A DNA stretch of 64,000 nucleotides from Amorphophallus konjac (taxonomy: Eukaryota; Streptophyta; Magnoliopsida; Alismatales; Araceae): assembly GCA_022559845.1 (NCBI GenBank), contig CM040126.1:120256886-120320885 (forward strand), given 5' to 3'. Of this stretch, positions 54,114 through 64,000 are shown piece by piece. The position numbers and the translations under genes were made by a program. Every line of letters starts with the position of its first letter. Position 1 is the first letter of the stretch. The notes under the pieces are model-generated. The model was not told the origin of the DNA and did no database searches. It saw only the letters and a list, made by a program, of their open reading frames with translations.

Positions 54114-54352
54114 ATGAAAGAAAATAAAAATGGGGGGTTAAAAATAGAGATACCCCGCCAGACTTGCTCCTATATTAGGGACAAGTGCAAAAATGGCCCA
54201 AAACCCAGCTGTGGTGAAAACCCGAAAGGGCACTGCAGGCAAAATCGGGTACCCCGCCACGTGAAAACCCGAAAGGGCGCGTGGGCAAAAGCAAGAGGGG
54301 GCTGGCTCCGGCAAAAACCCGAAAGGGCGCTTGGGTCGGTAATGTGGTGATT
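54114..54352. repeat. Duplicated tail block, copy 1
   Basis: AAAAATAGAGATACCCCGCC to GGTCGGTAATGTGG, about 220 bp, recurs at 55456-55672. Inside, AAACCCGAAAGGGCG is repeated three times. Both copies give a short open frame, but the frames differ by many third-position-independent changes and no domain is seen. Confidence 0.85.
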
Positions 54353-54369
54353 CCAAAGAAAGCCTCACC

Positions 54370-55345
54370 TCCCACCATAAAGCTCCTCGTCGATCGACCG
54401 GCGCCTTGCCCGATCAACGATTAAACCCATCCGGAATGGATCTTACGTCTATTTTGTTGAAGCCGTCATGCATTGCTCGAGAAAAATTCCCTCGATAATA
54501 AGCCCACCTTGGGATAGACCTGCCGTCTGTTCTGATAAAACACTTCCACTTGTTTCTGTCTAAGACCCACAACAATGAAACCCTGTCCGGTTTAGACCTT
54601 ACGTCTATCCCGATGAAACCTATGAAATCCTTGCATTGGCATAAACCCAGTACTGAAACCTGATACTGATCGACCGGCACATTGCCCGATCAGCAATAAA
54701 ACCTTGTTCGGTTTAGACCTTACGTCTATTCCGACTAGATCTACAGTCTCTTTACGTCCCGCCGTGATGAAACCTGCTGTTGATCGATTGGCACATTGCC
54801 CGATCTATGATGAAACCTATCCAGTTTAGACCTTCCGTCTATCCTGATGAAATCCATGAACTCCTTGCATTGGTATAAATCCAATACCGATGATGAAACC
54901 CGCCATTGATCGATTGGCACCTCGCCTAATATCAATGATGAAAACCCTATCCAGTTTGGACTCTACGTCTATCCTGATGAAGCATATGAAGTCCTTGCAT
55001 TGGTATGAGCCAATACCAATGATGAAACCTGCTATCGATCGGTTGGCACGCTGCCCGATCGACGCTAAGACCCATCCAGGGTAGACCTTCCGTCCGCTCT
55101 GACATAGCACAACACTGCTCTTTGAATCTATTCAGACCATCCGTCTGGATAGATCATGAAACTCTATCCCTTTGCGTTAATGTTAAACCCCACATTAACA
55201 ATGAAACTCATATTCTCAGCAAACGGCCTCGTGCCCGAGCTGCTATTTATATCCTCTAAATCAATTCGGACCTTTCGTCTGGATAGATCATGAAACCCTA
55301 CTTCCCTTTGCATTGATGTTGACACCCACATCAATGATCGTGTGT
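54370..55345. repeat. Degenerate repeats of 110-170 bp, block 1
   Basis: Phrases AGACCTTACGTCTATCCTGATGAAACC and TGATCGACCGGCAC...GCCCGATCA-type inverted repeats recur at about 54394, 54671, 54783, 54907 and 55037. The units are diverged and of unequal length. With the tail block they form a 1.3-kb superunit present twice. Confidence 0.8.
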
Positions 55346-55455
55346 CCACAATAAACATATGGCGCCATGGTCCATAGAATGAAAGTTCTGGTCCCAGAAA
55401 AGACAATGAAAAAGGAAAAGAGAAAGAAAACGACAAAAAAAGTATATATATAAAA

Positions 55456-55672
55456 ATGGGGTTGAAAATAGAGATACCCCGCCAGACTTGTTCAGGCGTT
55501 CTGGACAAGTGCAAAAATGGCCCTAAACCCAGCTGTGGTGAAAACCCGAAAGGGCACTGCAGGCAAAATCGGGTACCCCGCCACGTGAAAATCCGCAAGG
55601 ACGCGTGGGCAAAAGCAAGAGGGGGCTGGCTCCGGCGAAAATCCGAAAGGGCGCTTGGGTCGGTAATGTGGT
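55456..55672. repeat. Duplicated tail block, copy 2
   Basis: Same block as at 54114-54352, about 1.3 kb farther on and still closely similar, which shows that the whole block-plus-repeats superunit was duplicated. Confidence 0.85.
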
Positions 55673-55689
55673 AAGTCAGAAGTTCCATG

Positions 55690-56600
55690 CCAACCGGCAC
55701 GTTGCCTTCACCTACCCTTCACTGACGAGGCCTTCCGTCGGTCATCTGGCTCTATGCCCCACCGATGATAAAGCCTTTCCGCGGTAGATCCTACATCTAC
55801 CCTGATGAAATCTACATACCCTCTTTTCACATATCCCACCAACAATAAAACCGGTCATCATTCCGATAAAGCCTGGCCAGTTCAGACCTTACGTCTGTCC
55901 TGATCTAACTCCTAAACTTTCCCTTGATCGATCGGCTCCTTGCCCGGTCAACGATAAAACCCTACCAGGACAGACCCTACGCCTATCCTGATGAAACCTA
56001 CGTATTTCTTGGCAAAGTCCCACCCGCCATAAAACCCGCTGGAATAGACCTTACGTCTGTCCTGACGAGACCTACACCTCTACATACGTCCCACCGTTGA
56101 TCGACCGGCACCTCGCCCGATCAATGATGAGATCCTCTATCCGGTTTAGACCTTACGTCTATACTGATGAAACCTATGAAACTCTTTGCGTCGATATAGG
56201 CCCCATATCGACGATGAAACCAACCACTGATCGACTGGCACCTCGCCCGATCAGTGATGAAACCATGTCCAATTAAAACCCTACCAGTTTAGGCCTTTCG
56301 GCTATTCTGATGAAACTTATAACACTTTCTTTGCATCGATATAAACCCAATATCGATGATGAAACTAGCTATTGATCGACCGGCACCTCGCCCGATCAAT
56401 GATGAAATCCTATCCAGTTCAGACCCTACGTCTGTCCTGATGAAAACCACGCACCCTTCAATGTCCCACCTGTGATAACCTCTACCCAGTCTAGACCTTA
56501 CGTCTACTCTGATGAAACTTGTAAAGCTTCTTTGCATCGATATAAACCCAATGTCGATGATGAAATCATGTACTGGTCGATTGGCACATCGCCCCGACTA
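55690..56600. repeat. Degenerate repeats of 110-170 bp, block 2
   Basis: Same family as 54370-55345. The GATCGACCGGCACCTCGCCC cores lie at about 55929, 56098, 56230, 56376 and 56576. Short frames in it come from the repeat and are not genes. Confidence 0.8.
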
Positions 56601-57017
56601 GCTTTGAAACCTGCCCGTGACGGACCATTCGCCCGTTCCGGATTGTGCTCTGAGCCTCTTCGTTCACATTCCTGCAAGCCATCTCCCTTGCGGCACGTAT
56701 GGCCAAGAAGGACGTGTGCTACCACCAACAAAATTCGGTTTAAAGCACCCCCCGGAGGCCGTCACGCAGTGGAGCGAGTTCCCCATCCTTTCTTTGAAGG
56801 GGTGGACGCTCTCCTGCTAGGTACGGGCTACTCCCATAGGGACCGCTGAAACCGCTACCAAATCGCCGTGAAATATTGACGGTGCGATAAGTTAAGAGCA
56901 AACCACATATGAGACTGGTATAAAGAGTCCTTTCCATTGAATAAAAAGGGAATACAAGAAGGGCCCCTGAGGGGAAATTGTATTACAAAAAAGAGGGGGG
57001 GGGGGGAAAACAGATAT
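56601..57017 (-). other. 3' flank of the gypsy-B PMD gene
   Basis: No coding signal. On the minus strand, after the PMD stop, come a C-rich run (plus-strand poly-G, about 56994-57006), then TTTTTTGTAATACAATTTCC and TTTTTATTCAATGG, AT-rich strings that could serve as polyadenylation signals. Confidence 0.45.
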
Positions 57018-60000
57018 TCACGGGCGCCGGAATATGTCTTCAAAGGCCAGAAGCCCTACATGCGGGGCAGCCCCCAGCTCATGAAGTCGAGCCTCCTCCT
57101 CCTGTAGCCGAGCAGACTCGTCCCGAAAGGATGCCATCTGCCCCTCCAACAGAGCTACTTCCTCCGCAAGCTGCGGTCGAGAAGTTGTTATCTGCGGCAG
57201 TTCAGCCCGGAGGTCAAACAGTTCAGCCTCCAGGATGGTTATCCGGCTGTGCACGAACTGCTCCCGCTGCGCCAGAGACTGCAGTTGGCATTGGTGCTCC
57301 TGAAGAACAGAGTCCGTCTTCTCCAGCTCAGATTTGCACTCCTTCCTTTGCAACTTCAAAGCTATCAGTCTGTCAGACATAATATGCGCCAAGAAGTCCC
57401 GGCGATGTATAAACTTTAACAACAATAAAACCCGCTGGGCCCATATTTCCATGGGACAGCCCATCGCCTGCAGACCAGCGGTGAAACGCTCGGCTATCTC
57501 CTTCAGCCGCAGATAAGTCAGTCCGGGCTGGGACTCCACCAGCTGGCGCAGCATGTCCAGATTTTGCCAGACGAAACTCTCGGATGAAGCAAAGCCAGGA
57601 GAAGGGGCTGGAGCTACTTCGAAAGTCACCTCGCCATCAATGTCTGCCCACAGTGCAACATCCGGCTGAGAGGACGAAGACAGAAAATCCGCTGGAAGAA
57701 TTGGCCGGTCCCTCTCTGTGCTCTCTGGCTGAGCTGAAGATTCCTCCTCCACCGCTGTCTCGGGTGCTATGGCTTGAACATCCGCGGAGGGAGGACCAAT
57801 GAATGATGGAGCTATCTCTTCATGAGTCTCCTGAATAAGGGCTTCATCTTCAGCTACTCTTTCTGATGATGGGGGCGAAAGGTCCCTAGTCTGTAGAGGC
57901 AGAGATCCAGTCTCTATAGCCACTGTGGCAGGGACTGCTGATTCGGGCGCAATCGACATTACGGCGGCCGGTATAAAGGCAGAGCTTCTGGCTGGGTCTA
58001 CTTCGGCTCTGAACTCTGAGGCCCTGACAGGGATGGAAATCTCTCCTGATGATCCCAAGTCCAGTGATGTTAAGTCAGTTGAGGATTGTATTCTCACTGG
58101 CACGGGGCGAATAACCTCAGAAATTTCCATGCAAGTTGAAGGTAAAGCAGGGATGATGATCAAATCTGCAGATGAGACATCCATGGAGACTGCGATCGCA
58201 TCTGAGCTGGTAGTGACAGGGTCCTGAGGACAAAGCAGAATGATCCTCATCAATGGATGGAAGAAAATAAATAGAACAGCAAACAAAAAAGAAAGCTTAC
58301 CTTTAAAGTGGGGTCTATATCCTCAAGATGAGACAAAAGGGGAGAAAGCTCCGTAGTTGAAGCAACAAATGGAGGGGTTATGTCGACCTCAGTGTCGAGC
58401 CCGACAAACTCCTCTTGCAATTCCTCCTCAGAAGATAGCATCAACAGTTTAGGAGGCTGAAAGGGCGGGAGACCTTTTGCAAATACAGGCAGGGCTTCTG
58501 ATTTTTGGATTTCCTCCTCGCTGCCGCTGAAGGTCACTTCATCCTCATTATCAGGGACGGTCTCGGAGCTGCCCGAGGATATCTCCACTCTAGCTATGTG
58601 CTGCGAGGTCGCCTCTAGAGCATGCCGGGATGCAGACCGGGTGATTATGCGTCTGGCCGGAATAGGGCTCTGTTTTGTTTGAGTCCTTTCACTTTCCTGC
58701 GGTTGAGACGACTCTCCCACTGCTATCGTAGCCCCAGTCGGCTCCCTGACTGTCACCTCAACAAAAGGGGAACTCTGAGGGATATAATGAAAAAGAATAA
58801 CAACAAAAGTATAAAGAGAAAAGATGAGAGAGCACATTTACCCTCCTCCTCGCCAGCCGGGGTAGGAGAAGGCAGCCTCGTGTCCCTCTCCGCAGGCACT
58901 GCAACCTGCTCCGGGGCTGTATCAGATAAAGAGAAGCTCAGTCTCGAAGGACGCCTTAAAAGAACAGTCAAGAAAACAATGAAGATTGCATCTGCAAGAT
59001 ATTTACCGCTACTCTCGGCAGGTTCCTGAGCAGCCTCCCTCTGAGACCTGAACTCGTCAAAAGAGGGGATGTCTGGAAGAGGGGTCCCGGCGTCCGTCGC
59101 AACTGGAGCTGACTGCTGGACCCGAACAACTTTGGCCCTCTTGGCCTTGACAACTGCAGCTTTCACCACAGAAGGCTTCCTCTTCTTGCCCGGAGGCAGG
59201 GGAGTGGTCGTAGGTGCCGCTGTAGGGATTTCAAAGTAAGCAGGCTTCTCAGCTTGAGCGATAATTTTCCTGTAAAGTCCCTGCCGTTTTATGTCCGATC
59301 TATCTGTGCAAAACATAAGAAGGACAGTCATAGTCGACAGATGCAGAACACAACAATAAAAGAAAGATGCCATGAGCACACAGGAAGGGTCATACCTGCT
59401 GGGCCGTCATAGAAGGTGGAAAGCGGCCAATACAGATAAGCCACCTCCTTCGAGCGGGAAGCAGCCTCCTTCACGAGCCAGCATACGTCACCTATGGTCT
59501 GGCATTTCTCCGTCAAGGCAGCTAAATCTTTGTGTCCGTGGAAGTCAAGGCAATGAAACAGGCCGAGGTAATCCATGCACCAGCCGTCGACATAATGAAA
59601 AGAAATAAAAAGTGGCTTATTCAGAATGCCAGCTATCGGGTTCTCTACTGACAGCCCGTGAACATTCAGCAGCACGAAAAGCCAAGAAGTGTGCTGATAA
59701 TATGTGTTGGTGCGGTCTTCCCTCCGCACAAATGTCCGATAAGGGTGAAATCTGTCTACCGGGCCCCTCCAGGGGGCTGTTGTCGAGAGAGGCTCCTCCG
59801 GGGGAAATGGATACTGCACCTCCACATGAATACTCCCTATGTGGCCCAGCTGCCTCAGGTCCTTTGTAAAAGCATCTTCATTGATCTCAGAAAATACAGG
59901 AGTGGGTATTTCAGAGCCTTCCTCTTTTAAGGACCGACGCCTGGCAACGTATGTGTCCGCCTCCCTCGGATGCTGTGAATAGAGCCTTTTCAGATGAACC

Positions 60001-62213
60001 TCATCAATTTCAAATACAGGCCCTGATTGCCGCTTTAAGAAAGAGCGCTCGGCCACATCCCAGAAGGCGCCTCTGCCATCCTTATAAAAATTGGTGCAGG
60101 TATTCCACCACTTGATGTATTCTGATGTGACCCGGGGAATACGATTAGAAACGGTCGGGACCCTGAAAGTTACGCCCTCTCGGCGATGAAAGAAATCCCA
60201 CCATATCCGACCGTCACTGGCAATGGAGGACCCATGCTTGGCACGGCTGTCCAAAGGGAACTGAGCAGCTGATGAAGGAATATGTTGATCGTAGCCGAAG
60301 TTTCTGCTGAAACGGAATGGGTAATAGGGCTCCAAGATGAGCAAGCGTCCCTTCCTGAAGACCAATACACTGGGTCGGATAGCCATAGCCCACCTTACCA
60401 GTTCTGGTTCTAATATGGGCCGGGTGGCATTGGCCCCCGAGACAGGATGGACATAAACTTCTACCTCCTCCATCTGCATTCCCTCTGAGGGTCTACTAAA
60501 GGAGCCGAACCTACTGCCAAGCTCCAGAAATGAATGCTACCAGGAGCATCTACAGGCACTTTTGTCAACCGGCCCCTGATCTTAAACAGCTGCTCTGAGA
60601 AAAGACCAGGTTCGGCGCTAGCAAACTCAATCATCCGAGGGAGCAGTGTGTCTGACTGCAAAGTTCTCGGGGCCAGCTCGGGGAAAATGCTGCAAACCCA
60701 AGCATTGAAGAAATGAAATGGACCTACAGTCCGTAAGGAACGGGGAACCCGATGTCTATGCAAATCTCCCAGCGATTTGTAAATTAAACACAAAGCCGCC
60801 GGGCACAGAGACAGTCTCATCCCCCAGGCCATCTGACAGGCCGGATATATAGCCTCCGGTCTGATAGTCGTCTCGTCCCCTTGGGGGAGAGCGAAAGTGC
60901 ACAACCAGAAGGTCAGATAAGCTGCACAATGAGTAATGGGGTCAACCCCTGCTGGGTTCGGGCCATCTACACCTGCTCGGCGCAGTGAAGCCGGCAATGC
61001 TGATTTATAACGAGGGGCCCTGATCTGCTTACTGGGAGTCGGTCCCACGGAAGGGAAGTATGTATACTTCAAGGGACCCCCGAAGAAGTACTTTATCCAC
61101 TGTCCTACATGGACTCTCAACCTGCTGCTCTTTTCCCGGGGTTGATATCCTTTGGAAGATCCCCTGCTATAGGCCAGACAAATGGTCCGATAAGCCTTCA
61201 TCAAGTACCGGTATGCGTAGCCGAAGGAATATCTGCCCTCTCCATCAGAGGCGTCCTTTACAGAGTCGTCTAGACAGACCTCCTCATATGGCTCCCCATC
61301 TATAGGCAGGCCTGAAAGCTGCGCAAGACTCCAAAGATCGAGAGAAGTCTCGCCTTCTGCTGTATAGAACGTATTAAACTGTGGGCAGAACACTTCAAGC
61401 ATGCCGCAACATAATCCCCGAGAGATGGGATAGCGGAACCTGGAGACAAATACACTATGATATACCCCAGCTCTAATCAGTAAAGGGGCGTATTCCTTCA
61501 AGACAAATTCTGTAAACTCCACTGCTCCTACCCTGAAGAGATGGGCGTCTGTCACTTTAGCATCTCCAAACCAGCCGGCAGCTAGCTGATATTTAAATTG
61601 AACGGCCAGACAGTTCAGAATGAATGGCTCGTCCCTGTAACCCCACTTCACAGGAGCTAGAAAAAGTCCAAAGTTGGGCTTCTCCCGATGGACACGACCG
61701 GCTGCATGGTCCCACCTTGCCGGGGTAAACTCTGGAGCCCGGGTCAGCATCTTCTTCTCCGGCTCTAATTCAGAAATGCCCAGCACGGCATTCCAGTCCC
61801 TCTGCTCGCCTGGGAGATATATAGCTCGGGCTCGATAAACAGAGCCCTTCATGCTGTCTCTGTCAGCCAGTATTGCCACTTCCACAGACCGAGCAAGCAA
61901 GAAATCCCTCATTCCGCCTATGGTGAAGGTCCGGATAAATGGCAGCAGATGGCGATCCTTCGGCAGGTCCGGACGGTAGTCGGCAGCCCTTCTGAAATCA
62001 ATCCGTTCTGTGGAAGAATAGACTCCGGAAGACGGCACTGTGTCAGTCTCGAATCAGAGGACTCATCAACAGTGGCGATCTGGTTATAGCCGAAGCTCAG
62101 ACTATTCACATTCAGCCAGTTGACTGAAGCCCGAGATATGTCCGACTGAGCCGATGAACTCGCTCCCACAGTCATGGAAGCCGCAGCAGAAGAGTCGGAA
62201 GCCATGTCAGTGA
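57018..62213 (-). CDS. PMD (plant mobile domain) gene of gypsy-B, five exons, antisense
   Basis: Model on the minus strand: exons 62213-59396, 59303-59007, 58954-58842, 58774-58301 and 58223-57018, all with GT-AG introns of 50 to 92 bp. Phases join exactly (exon 1 ends in phase 1; exons 2 plus 3 complete the codon; exons 4 and 5 start in phase 0). ATG at 62205 (MASDSSAAASMTVG) follows a TTGCAG acceptor. PMD core: GLCCGMLEVFCPQFNTFYTA, GETSLDLWSLAQLSGLPIDG, CAAYLTFWLCTFALPQGDE. A Lys-rich, then acidic Ser/Glu-rich region leads to a long coiled coil ending FEDIFRRP. Frame breaks of one base lie near 62050 and 60480. PMD proteins are linked to silencing in some plants; the role here is unknown. 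Confidence 0.87.
59304..59395 (-). other. Intron 1 of the gypsy-B PMD coding region
   Basis: 92 bp, donor AGCAG|GTATG and acceptor TTTTGCACAG|ATAG on the minus strand. Gypsy-A has an 85-bp intron at the same codon (37794-37878, A|GTATG and GTGCAG|T). Confidence 0.8.
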
Positions 62214-62560
62214 CTGCAATCAAGAAAAGATGAAAATAAGCATCGGAAAGATGAAGGAGCATGTGAGGATTAAATAAATAGTTCCAATTAAAAATTTCGG
62301 CAGCATCTCCTCTTGTCCGGGGTCTGCCCAAGAAAAAATAGGGAGTCACCCACCAAGAGGGAGTGATCCCGAGCATAAAATGGGACTCAATCCCACATAA
62401 TGAACTTACCCGAGAATGAACGGGTCAAAAAGGGGGAAGGCGACAAGGCTCTCGGAGGGGGGAGCGCACCACCGCCGCCGAGATGAAGAGAGAGAAGGGA
62501 TAGGTAAAAAATGAGGTAAAAACCCCTCTCGGGGGGTTAAAAAGAAGAGGAAGGAGAGGC
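62214..62560 (-). other. Leader intron and upstream region of the gypsy-B PMD gene
   Basis: Pyrimidine-rich on the minus strand up to TTGCAG at 62214, so the last part is probably a leader intron, as in gypsy-A (TTTTTTGCAG at 32167). The donor and transcription start were not identified. Confidence 0.5.
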
Positions 62561-62564
62561 TTCT

Positions 62565-62765
62565 CGGCGTGAAGGAAAGCGCGCCGAGAACCCCCCGTCG
62601 GCCGGAAGAAGGGAGGCGCGCCGAGATGCCCGCGCCGAGAAGCCCGCTGAAGACCCCCCGCGCCGAGAAGGCCGCGCCGAGACGCCCGCACCGACAACAG
62701 GTCGCGCCGAGAAGCCCCGCGCCGAGAAGGGTCATACCTTGCACCGAGAAGCCCAAGGCAAGGCC
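62565..62765 (-). promoter_or_regulatory. GCGCCGAGAAG motif cluster upstream of the gypsy-B PMD gene
   Basis: About ten copies of CGCGCCGAGAAG in 200 bp lie between the PMD gene and the 3' LTR. The words match the gypsy-B LTR clusters (41683-41745 and 42750-43200), not those of gypsy-A. Promoter function is inferred from position. Confidence 0.6.
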
Positions 62766-62969
62766 AAGAAGGCTCCAAAGTGCTGACAATAAAATCAGAA
62801 GATATGGAGATGAAAAACATGAAAATGAAAGATACATGTGCATAATATTGCTGCAGCAACATGATCAAGCCAAAGAACAATGCCAAAGAGAAATGGAAGA
62901 AGATGCCCTCGAATGATAAAAGGCACCTGCAGACCCCGTGCCGCTTATTCTGCACTTACGCCGCCCGCA

Positions 62970-62982
62970 GGTGGGGGACATT
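62970..62982 (+). other. Polypurine tract of gypsy-B
   Basis: GGTGGGGGACATT directly before the 3' LTR start TGTTGACACC. Confidence 0.88.
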
Positions 62983-64000
62983 TGTTGACACCTTGAAAAT
63001 GAGCAAGGGCAGAAACAGAATTGAAAGGAAGATCAGACCAACAGTGAAAGATCAATGACGAAGTTCGTCAACCATCTACCCGGCTGAAGTCCTTTCCAGG
63101 CCAAGCTGATGTCCGATGCCATTGTCAGTCAGACGACGGCACTGATGAAATAGCAGTCACCTCGCTGAAGTCTTTCCAGGCTAAAGCTGATGTCCGGTCT
63201 TGTCACCGTTCCAGTGACGATGCCAATGAAATGATGTCCGGTTTTGTCATCATTCAGATGGCAACGCCGATGAAACCCCGGTCTACCGACTGATGAAAAA
63301 CCTATGAATGATCTCAATAGAAACTATGTCACCAATGGAGGGCCCTTTTGGGTGCTGATGCACTTGAAGGACCAATAAGAGGCCTAGTCTAAAAGGCCTA
63401 AGTGGGCCTATAAAGTGGCACCGGGATCCTCTTGTCGAAGCCCAAAAGCCGCGCCGAGAAGCGGAAGTCCTGCGCGCCAGGAAGCCCCTCAATTGAGGCG
63501 CGCCGTGACAGGCCTGCCGAGAAGATACAAAATACAGTTATAAAACCCCCTTCCCCTCGAGCAAGAAAGGGGCTGACCATCACCACCGCCAGAGAGACAA
63601 TAGAAGAGAGAAAAACGATAGAGAAAAGAGAGAAGAGACCAACAGAGCAAGAGAGAAAAAAAGAGAAGAAGAGGAAGAAGGAGAAGAAGCTCCAGGTGGG
63701 CAGCAGGGGAGGGAGAGGAGTCAATGCTCCGCCCTCCCCCCCCATGTTTTCTTTTCTTCTCCATGTAGTATTATGAGTTTTACCTCGATTTATCAAATGT
63801 AACCGGGATATCCCGGCCTTCATTCTATTTCCCTTTCCCTCATTCCCCCTTTTTGATTGGTGTGAGTTTGGGATGATGCAATGGAATGAAATGCTTTGAT
63901 GGCCCGTTTGGGCGTTTCCCCGTTTTCTTTCTTCTTCCTTACATGTATCTATGTTTCTGGTTCAACTGAACGTGAAATGATGAATCCTTCCCATCTCTGG
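62983..64000 (+). repeat. 3' LTR of gypsy-B, cut by the window end
   Basis: Collinear with 41214-42231. By eye there are about 19 substitutions and three or four indels in 1,018 bp, for example a shorter C run before CATGTTTTC. TATA box at 63539-63545. The remaining 1.8 kb should lie beyond the window. Confidence 0.95.

Larger units (their letters stand above)
41214..64000 (+). mobile_element. gypsy-B: nearly complete Tat-type Ty3/gypsy element with antisense PMD gene
   Basis: 5' LTR 41214-43996, PBS 44001, ORF1, gag, protease-RT-RNase H, second RNase H, integrase, about 3.1 kb of tandem repeats, a PMD gene on the opposite strand, PPT and 3' LTR from 62983 to beyond the window. RT before integrase is the gypsy order. 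The second RNase H after the first defines the Tat clade, and ORF1 before gag recalls the Ogre branch. The visible 1 kb of the two LTRs differs at about 19 positions plus a few indels, near 2 percent, so insertion was fairly recent. It interrupts gypsy-A; GGAGC (41209-41213) would be its left target duplication. Confidence 0.93.

Noticed and set aside
57018..62213. Calling the PMD gene an aminotransferase
   Set aside because: The database name aminotransferase-like is historical; no cofactor-binding motif or activity can be supported from the sequence.

Overview
The window is plant nuclear DNA made almost entirely of nested LTR retrotransposons. The lineage signatures (initiator-Met-tRNA primer sites, Sirevirus-type Gag, Tat-type Ty3/gypsy with a second RNase H, plant mobile domain genes, LTRs of 1.8 to 3.7 kb) point to a repeat-rich angiosperm; I cannot name the species. 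I found no clear single-copy host gene, rRNA, tRNA or CRISPR array. Nearly all short open frames inside LTRs and tandem repeats look spurious.

Layout. (1) 507-10769: copia-1, a complete but decayed minus-strand Ty1/copia element of Sirevirus type: 3' LTR 507-2286, pol 3807-6870, gag 7236-8942, PBS 8993-9005, 5' LTR 9008-10769. (2) 11372-20881: copia-2, a plus-strand relative with 5' LTR, PBS and stop-ridden gag-pol. It is split by a 3,120-bp solo LTR (16848-19967, TSD GTATA) and cut off in RT by another LTR at 20882. (3) 20882-25353: two LTRs related to those of copia-1, separated by about 690 bp of possible organelle-like sequence. (4) 25740-27640: a broken gypsy protease fragment followed by an antisense coiled-coil frame. 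(5) 27756-41213: the 3' part of gypsy-A, a minus-strand Tat-type element with its 3' LTR (27756-31430), PPT, an accessory plant mobile domain (PMD) gene running antisense to the element, and a 79-bp tandem array. A 2,860-bp solo LTR (34764-37623, TSD GAGCT) sits in the first PMD exon. (6) 41214 to beyond 64000: gypsy-B, a younger plus-strand Tat-type element inserted into the tail of gypsy-A. In order it has a 5' LTR, PBS, extra ORF1, gag, protease-RT-RNase H, second RNase H, integrase, about 3.1 kb of tandem repeats, an antisense PMD gene of five exons, PPT and 3' LTR.

How the parts work together. Gypsy-B has every replication domain, with a few point breaks. Both gypsy elements carry a PMD gene of the same five-exon design, antisense, just upstream of the 3' LTR. 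In gypsy-B the exon phases join exactly; antisense placement explains why introns persist in a retrotransposon. Each gypsy element also has its own GC-rich repeated motif, found both in its LTR and in front of its own PMD gene. The copia-type LTRs share three conserved blocks, one of them a hairpin with compensatory changes, around family-specific arrays of short motifs.

The most interesting unit is the Tat element plus antisense PMD gene with matched promoter motifs. PMD capture by retrotransposons is known in general. The matched motif arrays, the covarying LTR hairpin and a 101-bp block shared by a copia interior and a gypsy LTR are the observations I do not recognise as described.
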